This document shows, piece by piece, positions 13,101 through 25,277 of a stretch of 64,000 nucleotides of DNA. Position 1 is the stretch's first letter, and every line of letters starts with the position of its first letter. The notes under the pieces were generated by a model. That model was not told the origin of the DNA and searched no databases. It saw only the letters and a list, made by a program, of their open reading frames with translations. Source of the DNA: Eumeta japonica (Eukaryota > Arthropoda > Insecta > Lepidoptera > Psychidae); NCBI GenBank assembly GCA_005406025.1, contig BGZK01001372.1:1-64000 (forward strand). Reading direction: 5' to 3'. The translations under genes were made by a program, and so were the position numbers.

Positions 13101-14734
13101 TAAAAATACCGAGCCGTTGTTCAGCTGCGAAGCTAGATGTCGAAGGCTGGTGTGATGTTTTCGCAGATGTAGGAGTACTATACGTTTACTGTCTTCCCCC
13201 GTTGGGCTGACAGTTTAAAGTTGGTCACGATTTGGGAGCGTATCGCTGTGCCGGTGCAACTTGAGGAAGGGTGAGTAAGGATTTCTCTTAAATTAAAATG
13301 GGGGTCGTCAGGTGACTGCCGTTGCGAGTCGGGGTGTGGGGTGGCCTGAGTCGTTGGCCGCGCGGAGTACTGCGGAGAGCAGATCGCTGAAGACGAGGGT
13401 GTGACGAACGGCGGTCGCGGTATTCACGGTAGTAAACGAGCCCATGTGGTGAACAGATGTGGTGAGGCAGTTGGTGTGTTGGTGGTTGGTTGATAAAATG
13501 CACCTGCAAACGTTCCAACACCCACCACATTTAATCGCTTCTACAAACATTAAAATTTCAGAAATGTTTCGATTGCTAATACTTTTTTATTTTGCAATCA
13601 AGTTAACATTGCTAATGGCACAATCATAATGCCATTGGTGTTATTGTAATTGAACACTTCCATCAAATACAGGTTACCAATATGTTACCTCGAATATCGA
13701 CGATCCCTTCTTGTACGTCCATTCGACATTTCAACACGAATACGAGTTCCACAGCATCGTCTAAAAACATAATAGAAAACTAAGTATTACACAATTTATT
13801 AAAACAATGACTTTCTTGAAACTATTTAAATAAAATGTTCCCCACTTTAAGGCAAGTGTTACTTAAAGCAAAAATACCACAATCTCAGCCTCAATCTGGA
13901 GGTATTCTGATATAGCACACTTATGACTCAAGCGTTTCACATTAATAATGAAACGGATCTAAGGAGCGTGCAAATACAACAATTCAAATTTATAAACAAA
14001 TTCTTTTAATAACCTCATTACATTACATTCCCTAAAGTACTGGAAACTATATACTTGGTAATACTATTAAATTTTAATATGATAACCCGCAACAAGTACT
14101 TTTAGAAATCACACTTTGTTGCGATGTTGAAATTAAGATTTCAGTTCAGTCATCTTCAAAAAGGGTACATCATAATAGGGTAGTTGACTAGTAGCATTTA
14201 TTTGTTGTAGTCAATAACTGCCTCATTAAAAATTATATGAAAATTGTAAAGCAATTAAGTAGGTATATTCATGCATGAGTCGATGAATATACCTACTTAA
14301 TTGCTGTGAATTATTGTAACAGAAATGATTCTGTTACAATCATATTCTTCAGAATTGAAGAAATATACATAATATTTTTAATGCATAAAATATTACAGAA
14401 ATATTAAACCTGAGAATTTATTAACGAATTTAAGTTTGCAATAAAAAATTTATTTACATGAGGTTAATATAATTTCAGTTTATTGTTAAGGAATTGGGTA
14501 TACAGAAAATAAATATAGTACGTACGTTCCGTCAAGCCCTCTAACAGAGTCTTCAGCATCTCTGGGATCTTCGAATTCCACAAAAGCGAACCCAGGAGGA
14601 TTTCGTGCTACCCAAACATTTCTCACGTTGCCATATTTAGAAAAAACCTTTTCAATTTCGTATTTAGAGGCGTTTGTGCCGAGATTTCCAACGTAAACTT
14701 TGCATGAAAGATCCCATTCTCGGTAGCGAGACAT
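10121..14734 (-). CDS. Rbp1: SR splicing factor, Rbp1/SRSF3 type
   Basis: Exons 14526-14734, 13689-13760, 12166-12312 and 10121-10127 join in phase (2, 2, 2) to 435 nt, 144 aa. Residues 1-90 form one [12 protein letters not shown] start, RNP2 KVYVGNL, RNP1 [11 protein letters not shown], then [18 protein letters not shown], almost word for word Drosophila Rbp1. The third exon encodes an RS domain of about 49 residues rich in RS/SR/SP. The protein is expected to bind pre-mRNA in the nucleus and direct splice-site choice (fly Rbp1 acts on doublesex). The last exon would add only R-Y-stop and is the least certain part. If the third exon is not spliced, the stop overlaps its donor (..cg|gtaagc gives R-stop), so the RS protein ends almost the same way. 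The start codon follows a good splice acceptor (ttaatttacag|ATG), suggesting a 5' UTR intron at about 14735-14844. An in-frame ATG at 14785 would add 17 residues if that intron is retained. Confidence 0.9.
10370..11360. repeat. Lepidopteran interspersed repeat in the last intron of the SR gene
   Basis: Phrases typical of a very common lepidopteran repeat are visible: aagtcggttttttttggtt, atcggttcacccagtcgaaa, ttatccgtccatttgtcgcg and cttcctcctttttgatt followed by gaagttggttaaaaa. No coding frame survives. The boundaries are approximate. Confidence 0.55.
11640..11800 (+). repeat. Decayed interspersed repeat, related to 59850-60000
   Basis: The stretch gtta-ctgccatccaagaacac..caggagttagcagtgtgttgctggcc..aggatgtctaaggaaggg matches the copy at 59850-60000 (catcgccgcccatgatcac..gaggagtcattagtgcgttgctggct..aggatctctgattgaagg). 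It belongs to the lepidopteran family whose consensus includes gcgttgccggcctttaagg. It lies in the last intron of the SR gene. Confidence 0.55.
13100..13520 (-). other. GC-richer island in the SR gene, possible alternative exon
   Basis: Within the second intron of the SR gene, GC content rises sharply. On the minus strand a plausible acceptor (gtttgcag|g at about 13505) matches the phase-2 donor of the preceding exon. The frame stays open for about 66 codons to a stop at 13308. The encoded peptide ([20 protein letters not shown]..) is not RS-like. It could be a stop-containing 'poison' exon, common in SR genes, or an old insertion. Sequence alone does not decide. Confidence 0.3.
14251..14365. 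repeat. Cluster of perfect hairpins in SR-gene intron 1
   Basis: Arms 14251-14272 and 14283-14304 are perfectly complementary over 22 bp around a 10-nt loop. Directly after it, arms 14313-14324 and 14329-14340 form a perfect 12-bp hairpin with a 4-nt loop. A third small palindrome (ttcttcagaattgaagaa) follows. Confidence 0.75.
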
Positions 14735-14845
14735 CTGTAAATTAAGCGTGTTCGATTTATTAACAGAACGCCGAAAGTCCGCCATTTTGTGCATAAGTTG
14801 CTCAACGGGTTCTGAACATAAACTTAATATAAGTATGTATGTACC

Positions 14846-17206
14846 TGTACCAAATTATTATTCACTGTAGGTTACGTCTAAAGAGAAATTTAACAACTAA
14901 GATATAACAGAAATTACTGGATTAGTTACGACTTTAATTTAATAACCTTAATAAATATGCAATACTGGGCACAAAGCTCGCAACACGTACGCAGAGAACC
15001 ACAGAATATGAACAGACAGAATATAGAGTAAAAGCAAAACCGGCACCATAGATGAATATGAATATATAGAGCACCATAGAACAGCTTTAGTGTAATCTAT
15101 TGTTAATTACAACCAACAAAAACAAAAAAGGTCAATCGAAGAATCATACATATTCTATCGTATTAATAAAAATATGCTTTTATATTTTTTTTATTTTTCT
15201 TGCGATCAAGCTTTAAATTAACTTTTCTACAGCTCCGTTTTATATATATATTTGTCTTATGGTACCAAGCTAAAAACTTATTTATGACAATAGTAAATGA
15301 ATTTATTTACATAAATAATATGAAACGTAATGTAAATAATCAATAGTGCAGAAAACTTTTTCAGTATCGAAATCGGTTCCACCTGGATGTATGGACAGTT
15401 TTAAAGTACCTAAGGGAAAAATTGTACTTTTACATATGATCCCAGTTTTGCCTTTGTACATTGTACAGAGATACAACTAATCATACAAAATCTGGAAATT
15501 AATCTTTTCGCCGACGTAAAGTTTATTACTCGATACTTTGCATTAAACGAACAAATAATTGATCACGTTACTGAACTGGAATGGACATGCTATAATAGAA
15601 TACCGCGTAAAGTAACAACATCACACTGCTATAAAATTATTAAAATTACACATTCAATTTTCCCATATTTTCTAAATTTAGATAGCTGTTTAGAAAAGGC
15701 TATTACAGTAGTAAGGTTTTGTGTATTTATTATAAAAGCATTTCTTTGTGACAATTTGCAAAAGAATTTTTGCCCAAAGTACTTTGAATTAACCGTATGT
15801 TTTATTCAAAATATGATGACTAATTAGCCAAAGTTTGGATAATTTTTTAGTAATTGCATTTTGAAAGTATATTTGGGTCGAAATATAATGTTTAAGTTTT
15901 CCACTTTATTTTCAAATCTAATTACATAAAAATATGCTAAGCCAAAACGTTGACGCTGGTCATCAAATGATATTGCTTTCTTCAAACACCATTACTTTAA
16001 CCTTATAATCATTTTTCACATATTATTTATTAACAGAATCATTGATTATAGTTATACCATCGCTTATATCTCGCATGCAGACTGCGTAAGTTTTATTTCG
16101 CCATTGACGTATAGAGATCAATCGACATCCACACTCTTACGCTTTTAAATCATACAGAAATCTATGATGTTTTGCAGGGAAGAAAATTTTGACTCTTGGA
16201 ACTCCTGAACCTTTTTGAAATGTGCTATGTGCCAAATCCTACTTTTAATTTTTAAGTTCTTAGGTACTTACCTTACGGCTTTTCCATTACTTATTACAAT
16301 ACTGCTAGGGCCGAACATTATACTCCCGCCACTTTTCAACATATCTCACATATCCAACAGTCTTCACAGCCTTCATGATTTAATTAATTTTATAATTACT
16401 TCATTGCTAATTAAAGTTTCATCGAAATTCATACATTTAGCTGCAATAATATTGTCATCTGTAACTATCTTCATATGCAAAAATACTTTCGAAATTATTC
16501 TTCCAACGTCTTTCTATTCCATTCGATGGCTTTCTCCATTATGAAGATAATTATTACTATAATTACACATAAACGATGTTTTGTAATTGTTCCGAGCATT
16601 TTTCACCATATCTATTTAAATTATACCAAAAATTTTTGATTTGTCCGAAAATTATCCTAAAATTTTCTGTCATATAGCCCACTTTTATAATATTCTATTA
16701 TTATTTTTTCACACATTTTTATGAAATTTTCATTTTTCACGCATCTCACTTTTGCATCTTTGTATTGTATGCTTATTGTATTTTAGCTTATATTTTAAAC
16801 TGTCCGTTTTTTGCAGACTATGGTTGTTTGCCAACAGTCTATCTAGTCACTCTTTCCTCTTTTACCTATTACTTTTTTAACTTTAAAGTTGCACTAATAA
16901 TTATCTCCTGTCTTTGATGTATTATTCACCCTTTTTCGTTCGTCAAGTAATACAGATTTCGTTAACTTCCACAATTCTCAAGTTCTGATACTTCATTCCG
17001 TTTAATTTCACTCAATCTTTCCTTTAGTTATTTTACATACTCATCTTTTACATTCAGACCTTGAAGTTTATGAACCATTATTCGTTATTGTTTTGTAGCG
17101 ACCATTTACGGATGCTGTGAACAATATTCGCATAAAGCTTTAATTAGGCACGCCATTAAGAAGTGATCCGTATCAACTCCACGCCATGATACACTCTCAC
17201 ATCCAC
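14846..17206. other. Intergenic stretch between the SR gene and the LINE
   Basis: AT-rich, without a recognisable gene. The 109-codon plus-strand frame at 16215-16544 is hydrophobic by composition, matches no family I know, and has no conserved motif. Confidence 0.4.
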
Positions 17207-17217
17207 GCTTTGTTTGC
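17207..17217 (+). repeat. 5' target-site duplication of the LINE
   Basis: The 11-mer gctttgtttgc occurs here and again at 22599-22609, exactly bounding the LINE. Confidence 0.85.
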
Positions 17218-18074
17218 AGTTCAGTTCGATCGCCCGCCCCGAAAGGACGCTACCGCGCGCCCGCTCCTAGCGCTCTAACTAAGCTATTCGCTTTTTGTGC
17301 AAATCGCCGCCCTGCTGCGCCCCGCGACCCTCCCGGCCCTGCCAATCGAGAGTCCGCTGCGCCGCCGGCCGCCACGCTCCACAACTAATAATAATTTATT
17401 ATTTCAGGTTTTTAACTCGCTGAATTTTTGAAAGCTTTTAATTAAGCTTTCACAAATAAAGCGACATTTTCAAAAAACCCTTAAGGTCAAATCACTGGCT
17501 ACCTAACAGTGTCAAGGAGGTGATTTGCAGCGAGTCCCGGGCGCTGGCCTTTCCCCTTCAGGGAACGGCAAACCCGGACGGACCTGGGACCACCGGCCTT
17601 GGAGGGTGCTCCTCGCCGATACCAGGTGTCGCCCGCCCACCCCCCATCATTCCTCACTCCATCCTCCGTACCCCGTTTGCTAGGTCTATAGCAGACCTAG
17701 CTCGGATACGGAGCTGTTAGGGCCGCTAGATCAAAACCCGCGCGCCCCTATTTCGTATTTAAAAACCTCAATATTAAAAAAGACTTACTAGACGACATAC
17801 CGCGCAAACATAGCTGAGCATCCCATTGTGTGTTCGCATACCTGCACGTCGAGCTCCGAGAATTCGGCCGGCCGACCTACGTCGTTTATTGTTCGCCCCG
17901 ACGAACAATAGACGGTAATTAGACACCTGCGCGACAGCCGGCAAATGTACGATCAGACGTGCACGGTATCACTCAAGTATATATACCGTTAACGTTAATA
18001 CACCTGTATTAACGCTATACAATGCATAAACATGAATAATAATTTAATTTAATTTAATTTAAAATTAGCCTACC

Positions 18075-19399
18075 ATGGACCAAGATTCCCCCTGCTCCCT
18101 GGAGCGAGAAAGTCTGGCCCCAAAACTCCCATCACGTTAGAATTCATACAACAGGTCCTAACCAAAGCGCTGTCCGAAATAGGATACGAAGCGCCTCAGG
18201 ACGTAGTAAAAAATTTAATCGCGAAAGTGACCTGAACAGTGAGTGAACATCACCAATGAAGACGAATAAAAATAAACGCCAGGCGAGCTCATCGTCCGAC
18301 GAAGGAGCGACGTGCTCCGACAGCACAGTCGTCGGTTCGGACAGCGAGTCCGAAAACAGTAACACCTCATTTACCTTCGTAGAGGGTAAAAATAAACGAG
18401 CGCTAAGAAAAGCGTTTAAAAAAGCGAAGGTGGCTCGCGATCAGCCGGAGATGGACATAGACCCATCATCGGCATCCATATCCCGTGCAAATGATGCAAA
18501 GTCCTCTTCAAAGACTCAAAGACTTCAAAGTCCAATTTCACACGTACGCCCTCGAGGAGGAGCGTAAACTAAAGGCCGTTATCCGCGGCATTCCTACAGA
18601 CTTCCCGGTAGACGAAATCCTGTGCACTCGGTACACAGACTTTGCCACAGAGACGGCTCACCATTATGGCTAGTTCTCGCCGTCCTACCCAGGGCCGAGG
18701 AAGCCAAGAATATTTTCAATAATCTGAACATGGTGTGTGGCCTCTCGGGTATCCGAGTAGAGGCCCCGCACAAGAAAGGAGGTCCAGGGCAGTGCCACCG
18801 CTGCCAGTTGTACGGCCACGCGGCCGCCAACTGTCATGCGGACCCGCGCTGCGTGAAATGTTTGGTCCCACATTGGACCAGAGAGTGCCCGCGTACTCGT
18901 AAGTCAGGAGAGAAACCCTCCTGCGTGAATTGTCTCCAGCAGCATACGGCCAACTATAGGGGATGTCCGAAAGCCCCTAAATTTATTTCTCATAATAGGC
19001 CTAATCCCAATAGGCTTAAAAGTAGGCCCGTAGCTCCGCCTCGGGATCTAAATAACTTCCTCGATCTTGCGGGAAACAACCAACCCCCCCGGCTGCCGCC
19101 TTCCGCCCCGCCTCCAACCCGTGGGGTAACCAAAGTTCACGCTGCCACCGAGGGCCGCTCCGGGACCGTCCGGAGAGGCTGTCCGCCGCGAGCCACCCGT
19201 GTCGCCCCCCGCTTCCGCGACCGCGGGCACCTCATCGTTTGGAGACGACATCCAAACGGTGATGTCCATCCTTCGCGCCGTTAAGAGCTCGGAGATTTCG
19301 GAATTCGCCCGAGATTTCCGAGCGTGCAGTAACGTCGAAGAGAAACTCATGGTTCTCGTCAGATACCATCACCTGATGGTTAAATTAGAGTCCATATAA
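18075..19399 (+). pseudogene. LINE ORF1 (gag-like, CCHC zinc knuckles), frameshifted
   Basis: The likely start is the ATG at 18075 (accATGGACC); the frame breaks at least three times. Readable parts in order are: a MDQDSPCSLERESL start; EFIQQVLTKALSEIGYEAPQ; an acidic/serine then basic stretch (18256-18450); and a nucleic-acid-binding array at 18783-18972 with CHRCQLYGHAAANC, CVKCLVPHWTREC and CVNCLQQHTANYRGC. A proline-rich tail follows. The C-terminal frame ends in a TAA at 19397-19399 directly followed by the ORF2 ATG. ORF1 proteins of this type bind the element RNA and form the ribonucleoprotein. Confidence 0.8.
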
Positions 19400-22115
19400 A
19401 TGTCTGCACCCGGGTGTAGCAGCTTTCCTCCCTCAGTTGGGCGCCTCAAACCAAAAAATATTAGATTATTATCATTCAACGCTTGCGGTCTAACTTCGAA
19501 CGTTTTAGAGTTAAAAAAATGTATGTCGGAGAACAGCATCGATATCGCTCTCGTACAAGAAACATATCTTAAACCGAATAGGCCTAAAGCCTGCAGCATC
19601 GCAGGCTATGTCCAACTACGAACGGACAGGACATACAGTAGTAAGGGGGGTACCGCTCTGTACTACAGACGCTCCCTACATTGCGGCCCTATTAATATTC
19701 CTCCACTTATAAATATGGAAGCCACGGGTTGTAGACTCGCTATGACGGGCCATAGTACACTCGTCATAGTCTCGGTTTAAGTCGCGACCTAAGATCCCTC
19801 TTTGCCTTAGGGGATGCCGTCATCCTCTTCGGTGATTTCAATTGTAAAAACATAAGATGGGGCTGCCCATCTAACAATTATAACGGAATTAAACTCGACG
19901 AACTCGAGGACAGACTAGACTTCGGAATCATCGCGCCCTCTACGTCGACATGTTTTCCCCATGTCGTCACACATAGACCCTCGACGATAGATATCGCACT
20001 CACTAAAGGAGTTGCACTTAATTTCAATAGTATTGAGACAATACACGGTCTCACGTCTGACCACCGGCCGGTTATATTAAAAATGGGACCTCCCGACGGC
20101 GGGAGGCCTATTCCCATCCGCAAAATTACTAATTGGAAAAGAGTGTCGACCGCGCTTGAGGAAATCGACACTCCAAACCTCAACAGCATTCCCAATGACA
20201 TCGCGTCTACAGACGAGATTGACTTTGCCATAGGTGCTCTTACCAACCACGTCAGGACAGTGGTCGAGGAGAGCGAGCGGGAGGTTCCGGCATCCTCGGA
20301 TCGCCGGAAGTTTCCGCCCGATATTCTCGAATTGATAAGAGCAAAAAACGCAGCTTTGCGCCGCGCGAGCGCATATCCCACTCCCGAGTACAGATCCAGA
20401 GCGCGAGCTCTCCAACGCGAAGTGAAAGCTCGCGTTCGGGAATTCCGAAATGAGAGTTGGAGCGACCTCATGGAGGAAATTAAACCATCCCACAAAGCGT
20501 TTTGGGCAGTTACCAAAGCGCTCAAAACCGAGGATATATCCCTATACCCCACTCAAAACCTGATAATTCAGTGGCCATAGACGACGCGGAGATAGCAGAG
20601 TGCCTTGCAGACTCTATAGAGACTCAATGCTCTCACGCTTCCCCTCCGCACGACATCGCTCATATCAGTCGCATCGAGGAAGAGGTTCTCCAAAAAACCT
20701 CCCTCGAACCTAAAGACGATCTGGCTCCCGTCTCACTCAGCGAAGTCCAAACGCTAGTGAAATCACTTAATACCAGAAAGGCACCGGGCCTCGATGGTAT
20801 TAGTAATAAAGCAATCAAATGCTTTTCTATACCGTTGTTAAACTTACTGGTCGCGATTTTTAACGCGTGCATAAAAAATTGCTATTTTCCTCCCGCCTGG
20901 AAGGAGGCGGAGGTTATAGGCATCCACAAGCCAGGGAAACCACGCGACCTCCCTGCCAGCTACAGACCGATCAGCCTCCTGAGCGGTCTGGGCAAACTTT
21001 TCGAGAAAATTCTCAAAACTCGCCTTAGCGATCACCTCCTAGGGAAAGGCCTTATCATAGATGAACAGTTCGGCTTTCGCCCAGCCATTCTTGTCCACAG
21101 CAAGTCCTCCGCTTAGTAGAGTATGTCTCGGAGGGCTTTGAAACCGAACGTAGCACCGTAGCTGTCTTCTTTGATGTAGCCAAGGCCTTCGATAGGGTAT
21201 GGCACGCAGGTCTGATTTATAAGTTATATTCCCTCCAAGTACCAGATCGCCTCATAATCACTATTCAAAATTATTTAGCAAACAGACATTTCACATTTAG
21301 GCATGAGCGCACTCACTCGACAAGACGTCTTATCAGAGCAGGAGTTCCTCAAGGCTCCACCCTCTCTCCCCTGCTGTTCCGCGTACACAAATGATATACC
21401 GCGACCGTCGTCGTCTGGCGTCCAACTCGCGTTATTCGCGAACGATACCGCACTCTTTTACGAAAGTAGGAATAGGAGCACCCGATTCACCCTCCTCCCC
21501 CTCCAGAGGGCCATTGACGAGCTAGGTCAATGGTTCCGGAAGTGGAGGATAGAAGTAAACCCCGACAAATCAGCAGCCATACAATTCAAGTATGGTAAGA
21601 TTAGGAGTCGACTCATTGTCGACAAAAACACTCCCAATCTTAAAATGTTGGATGCGAACATTCCGTGGCAACGGAACTACAAATACTTAGGAGTCACGCT
21701 CGATAAAAATCTACACTTCCGAGATCATATCGAGCGTGTTAGAAATACTGCACTCTACAAAGCTAGGCTCGGGGTCATGTTCGGTAGAAAAAGTAAACTA
21801 TCTAGACGTAATAAACGTACCATATACAAAATGTGCATTAGGACGGTGATGACATACGCGTCTCCCGTCTTCGCTCACGCCGCTCCAAAGCACTACATAG
21901 ACTACAGGTAATACAGAATAAATTCTGTAGAGCCGCAACGGATGCACATTGGTGTGTTCGTAATTCAATTCTCCATAGGGACTTAGAACTCCCCACTATT
22001 TCCAAATATGAAGGACGCATCGAAGCGATTCTTCGACATCGCGGGATCACATCCCAATGCGCTCCTACGCGCGGCGGTTGACTATCAACCGCCGCATCCC
22101 CCACCTTATCCGTAG
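19400..22115 (+). pseudogene. LINE ORF2 (APE endonuclease and reverse transcriptase), frameshifted
   Basis: Starts at the ATG abutting the ORF1 stop. Endonuclease motifs: RLLSFNACGLTSN, DIALVQETYL, then after a frameshift near 19780 VILFGDFNCKNIRWG and GLTSDHRPVIL. After a further frameshift near 20560 come RT motifs TRKAPGLDGISNKA, YRPISLLSGLGKLFEKI and EQFGFRP. Another break near 21085 precedes AVFFDVAKAFDRVWH (motif A), RAGVPQGSTLSPLLF (motif B) and FANDTALF (motif C). The first Asp of the motif C pair is Asn, which should abolish polymerisation. The C-terminal tail includes NSILHRDLELPTISK, usual for jockey-like elements, and stops at 22113-22115. Confidence 0.85.
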
Positions 22116-22598
22116 GCCACGAAACGTACTTACCGATCCACCTGACGCTCTTACAGCGGCAGTTGAAAGCCTTAATGACGTCAACGACACGCATGACTGA
22201 CTTAGAGTAGGTCTATCCGTTAGTCAGGTCATCGACCTAAGCTCCCTACTCCACCCGGCCGCCGCTAACCGCCTCCGGTCGGGCAGGAGGAACCGACCCG
22301 TGACGGTTTCCTGCGACATCCTATGCCGAGACGACTCCCTCCAAGCGTCGTCCATAGCGCATGTCACGCGCCGTCTCGCATGTGTCGTCCGGCCGCACTC
22401 GGTGAAGCTATCACAGTCGTCTGACTTGTCATCCGACTCGTCTCGACCGACTAAATAGCGTAGCCGACCCAATTACTTCACTTTCAGGAAGAATTTTTTA
22501 GTGGGTTTCAGTCCCACACTACCCACGCGTACGGGCGCGAGGGTGTGCAGGATAGACATTTTTTACCTTCTCCTCATCGCAAGAGGGAAAAAAAAAAT

Positions 22599-22609
22599 GC
22601 TTTGTTTGC
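22599..22609 (+). repeat. 3' target-site duplication of the LINE
   Basis: Second copy of gctttgtttgc, directly after the A-rich tail. Confidence 0.85.
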
Positions 22610-22639
22610 TTCTTTATTAATCATCCACAATTATAAAGT

Positions 22640-22745
22640 CCATCACAATTTTGTGCTTCCTGCTTTGTCATATATATATGACGATATATATATGACGTGT
22701 ATATATATACATATGACGAAGAATGAAGCACAAAATTGTTATATA
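22640..22745. repeat. Imperfect palindrome with TA/CG repeats
   Basis: The arm acaattttgtgcttc at about 22645 is complementary to gaagcacaaaattgt at about 22725. They enclose catatatatatgacg-type repeats that are themselves palindromic, so a long stem-loop can form. Confidence 0.6.
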
Positions 22746-23227
22746 TATGTTGCAGCCATATTCCATGGAAAATTAAAATATTTAAAACGTAAGTAGTATT
22801 TAACAACATTTTATAAAAATTCATCTCAAACAATTGTTTTTAATAATGCCTTTTGCTCACAAAATTAGAGAGAACAAAATCTTTTTGTAAAAGGTATAAT
22901 ATAGTAAGCTCATAAATCGAACTTGAAATTTTTCGTACAATTACATTTGAACTGCAATATTTATTGAACTAATTTTTTTAATTTTATTGCGGTTTTGTCG
23001 TCTTGCAGGTAGTTTTTATAAGCATGAAAAACGTTACATAGGATCAAAAATCAAAGATTTAGAAAATCTTTATATCAAAAAATGGAATAAAACCCTTTTT
23101 GGATGTTCATTTATTGATTATTAATTTCAAAAGTACTGATTTAGCAAATATTTTTTTAGAGCCAGCAAGGTTACTGGAAACTGTCAGTAGTCTATAGCGG
23201 TATTGACTCTTCAATTGATTTTTTCAA

Positions 23228-23915
23228 TTAGGGTTCCATGGCTAAAGGAAAAATGGAACCCCTATAGGATCACTGTGTTATCCGTCCATCCGTCCGTCTG
23301 TCTGTCAATACCCTTTGTCTCGGGAATGCGTTTAGGTATCCAGTTGAAATGAAAACCACACACTCAAATCTACAATCCCTTGAAGTTATAAAAATATCAA
23401 ATTTCTAAGTTAACGTGCAAAAAAGATACGGCAATTTATGTCGCAAAAAACGTATATTTCAACACTCAAGGGAATCAAAATTTATAAGGTATTTTCTCTT
23501 GACCTATATCTATGAAATTTGGCAAATAATACCCTTTTATACTTCCATTTTATAATACCTATATATACTAGGAAAAAATCTGAAAATCAAACATTTGTAA
23601 TTAAATAAAAAAAAAATTTAGTCTTTATTTTTTAAAGTACAAATTCAAGCATCGTGGTTAAACAACGATGTGAGCAATCAAAATTGTATGGGTAACCAAA
23701 TTTTTTTGTAGAAATTTTTAATCTTTTACTAATTTGCACAGAAGAAAAAATATGAGAGTCGTATATTTTTAATTAAATCACCAAAAATCCCAATAAAAAA
23801 GCTCGGGAAAAATTGCGAAATTCGATTCTTGGACTATTTATAATATGCCTGCAAATATGTACTGAATCCTCGGTGTACGAGTTCGACTCGCACTTGTCCG
23901 GTTTTTTCATAATCA
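23228..23915 (+). repeat. Ubiquitous lepidopteran repeat (gggttcc...tcgcacttgtccgg type)
   Basis: It starts agggttccatggctaaagg, continues ggaacccctatagg and ccgtccatccgtccgtctgt, and ends acgagttcgactcgcacttg then tccggtttttt. This is the characteristic layout of a repeat found in very many copies in moth and butterfly genomes. It has no coding frame and is one of the best clues to the host. Confidence 0.7.
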
Positions 23916-25277
23916 GTACAGCTTCAAAGTTTTTTTTACTTTCACTTGCGTCTATCACCTAATTCACAATTAATTATTTACCACCGTCAGAGGTGAAGGC
24001 GACGATCGGGAATCATATACAGCCGACTCAAGGTTTTAAAGTCCTCTGCCATGCATAATACACACATCTGTTAAGCAATACAGAACTGTGTTTTTTTCCT
24101 ATTTTAGTAGCTATTTAGCACCTAATTTTTAGCTGTTTTGGGCTGTCAGAACAAGTTAATAAATGTGTTTATCGAAAATAATGCCTTAGAGATCTTTACC
24201 TTATATCAGCGACACTATTTTTTTCATAACCTTTTTTTTTCATTCTTACTGATCAACTAATTTATGAAATATTTTTGTTATTATAGTATAATATTATTTG
24301 AAAAAAATAGAAAAGGTTGGCATTGTCATAGTCGTCTCAATAGTTATAAGAGCAGCAAAATCGTCAATGGAAGAACTAATCGGTATACAGATAGCCCTAA
24401 ATTAAAATCTATATCAAACCTGGTTAGATGCCATGGAACTGCATGTAAAAGCAAAGTTCCAAAAAAGGATGGCATTGTCATCGTTTTCTCGGCTGTTATT
24501 TATGACAATTTATTACCCCCTTATAAAAAGATAAAGAGAACTAAATTTTGAGGTAAATCAGATCTGGTTAACTTGTGCTGACGAGGTTTGCATCACGAAC
24601 ATCCTAATGTATCGAGTAGATATCTAATATATTGTGTTGTGTAAATCAAAACAAATACGGGAGTACCGGCTCAAGTTCCTAATTTGCCCTGTTGAGGGCC
24701 AGAGCTGGGTTCACCCTTATATATTTTTGTATCTTTGGCCAAAAATAATATTTGTGAGACCCAAGTTAAATTTGTAGCGTAATGTAGACATTGTAAACGA
24801 TTAAGTTATATCTTTTAAAAATCTTTTGGAAAAGAAAATAGTAAATAACATTTAAAATAAAATTTGTTAACGATCTGGAACAATTGTAAAAAGCTTATCT
24901 TTCTAAAAATACTTATTTTGTATTTCTAGTTTACTAAATCATCGACATAGCAATACTTTTTTATGAACATTTTAAAGTTTGAAAAATAACTTGTAATATG
25001 TGTGGCTCTAAATTTATAATGCTAAATATGTAATAAATATTTTATATATGTATATATATTTTTTAGATATTCGTTTTTGTAATAATCGATTTCTAGATAA
25101 TCGAAACTTTGGTTAACCTATGTAGTTATTAGCATTCTAGTCATTTCCACATTGTTTTCCATAACGCAATTATTTTGGCACGTACCTAAACAAACAGCTG
25201 ATTTGTTATGTTGGCGTTGAGATTCTGTAAGGATGGTTACATATTTTGATCTGAAACTTTACCAATAAGCTTAGAAA
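23916..25277. other. Upstream region of sws
   Basis: AT-rich, without a recognised gene. The 95-codon frame at 24264-24551 has an internal direct phrase (ggcattgtcat..cgt) but no known domain. The last 130 bp before 25278 should contain the sws 5' UTR. The start context is gaaaATGG, a good insect initiation context. No core promoter motif is convincing. Confidence 0.4.

Larger units (their letters stand above)
17218..22598 (+). mobile_element. Full-length jockey-like non-LTR retrotransposon (LINE), inactivated
   Basis: A 5.4-kb insertion bounded by the 11-bp duplication gctttgtttgc. It starts agttcagttcg, resembling an arthropod Inr (TCAGT), and ends in an A-rich tail (gggaaaaaaaaaat). A GC-rich 5' UTR of about 0.85 kb precedes two ORFs: a gag-like ORF1 with zinc knuckles, and ORF2 with an APE endonuclease and reverse transcriptase. 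GC content is far above the flanks. Both ORFs carry frameshifts, and the RT catalytic box reads F-A-N-D where F-A-D-D is expected, so this copy cannot transpose by itself. Because the ends and the duplication are intact, the insertion itself is complete. Clade assignment (jockey-like) comes from the order and wording of RT motifs. Confidence 0.9.

Noticed and set aside
16215..16544. 109-codon hydrophobic plus-strand open frame
   Set aside because: Hydrophobicity follows from T-rich codons. There is no family wording and no membrane-protein layout that I recognise.
19878..20552. 224-codon minus-strand open frame inside the LINE
   Set aside because: It is a shadow of the endonuclease/RT coding region on the plus strand, where GDFN and SDHRP motifs are readable.
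22640..22745. CRISPR-like or satellite array
   Set aside because: The repeated catatatatatgacg words form one imperfect palindrome of about 100 bp, not regularly spaced units.
24264..24551. 95-codon open frame upstream of sws
   Set aside because: No domain, and composed partly of an internally repeated phrase. More likely repeat-derived.
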